Source of the DNA: Minisyncoccota bacterium
Lineage (GTDB): Bacteria > Patescibacteriota > Minisyncoccia > Moranbacterales > GCA-2747515
NCBI GenBank assembly: GCA_938034715.1
Contig: CALHMM010000055.1
Coordinates: 1 to 5,459, forward strand
Length of the DNA: 5,459 nucleotides
Direction: 5' to 3'
Every line of letters begins with the position of its first letter. Positions within the stretch are counted from its first letter, which is position 1. Shown here one piece after another: positions 5,343 to 5,459 of this stretch. Below the pieces are notes generated by a model. It worked only from the letters and a program-made list of their open reading frames with translations. It searched no databases and had not been told where the DNA came from. Both the position numbers and the translations under genes were made by a program.

Positions 5343-5459
5343 ATGAAGGGGAAAAAGACATTTTTTGGTGCGATCTTTGCACCAGCATTTGCTCTTGCGG
5401 TTGTTCTATCTGGTAGCACGGTTGCTTCTACAGTTCAGGCGCAGGGTAGCGGATACGGG
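5343..5459 (+). CDS. secreted protein with Sec signal peptide, 3' partial
   Basis: The frame opens with ATG at 5343 and stays open to the window edge (39 codons). The N-terminus is a textbook signal peptide: MKGKK supplies the positive charge, a hydrophobic core runs from about residue 7 to 22 (FFGAIFAPAFALAVVL), and a small-residue region ends in STVQA, with likely cleavage after Ala33. No lipobox cysteine is present, so a lipoprotein is unlikely. The mature part begins with QGSGYG, which is too little to name a family; Gly/Ser-rich starts occur in surface proteins. No clear Shine-Dalgarno sequence precedes the ATG, but a good promoter does. It diverges from the minus-strand gene. Together with the lectin-like protein and glycan genes it suggests a cell-surface locus, which is inference only. 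Confidence 0.75.
   Translation, partial: MKGKKTFFGAIFAPAFALAVVLSGSTVASTVQAQGSGYG

Noticed and set aside
1..5459. CRISPR array, insertion sequence, tRNA or rRNA
   Set aside because: Reading both strands I saw no regularly spaced repeats, no transposase or terminal inverted repeats, and no tRNA or rRNA signature.

Overview
The window looks like a piece of a Candidate Phyla Radiation (Patescibacteria) chromosome, most likely of the Parcubacteria group. I infer this from protein style and not from a marker gene. The first protein carries a jelly-roll (LamG-like) domain of a type I associate with Parcubacteria surface proteins. The flippase, GT2 and GT4 proteins also read like that group's versions. 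The plus-strand genes have almost no Shine-Dalgarno signal. The standard code with TGA as stop fits all the genes.

Layout. Positions 2-571 hold the 3' end of a gene for an extracellular or surface carbohydrate-binding-like protein whose start lies outside the window. A 172-bp gap follows with a weak AT-rich hairpin and an 8-bp direct repeat. Three co-directional genes come next: a 12-TM oligosaccharide flippase (744-2081), a DPM1/GtrB-type family 2 glycosyltransferase with two C-terminal membrane helices (2193-3164), and a family 4 GT-B glycosyltransferase (3238-4437). A strong hairpin terminator at 4483-4514 closes this set. A minus-strand gene for an unrecognised 177-residue cytosolic protein (4553-5086) converges on it. 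A 256-bp divergent promoter region then leads to the first 39 codons of a secreted protein (5343-5459, running off the edge).

How the genes fit together. The GT2 resembles enzymes that put a sugar on a polyprenyl-phosphate carrier, the GT4 would extend a glycan from a nucleotide-sugar donor, and the flippase would carry the lipid-linked product across the membrane. This is a compact surface-glycan or protein-glycosylation cassette. No polymerase, ligase or oligosaccharyltransferase is visible in the window. The flanking genes for a lectin-like protein and a secreted protein fit a cell-surface locus. The orphan minus-strand gene has its own promoter and ribosome site and may be unrelated.

I see no convincing sign of a CRISPR array, insertion sequence, tRNA, rRNA or defence system. 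The most novel items are the orphan 177-residue protein, the unusual insertion in the GT2, and the flippase-GT2 junction that is interrupted only by TGA codons.
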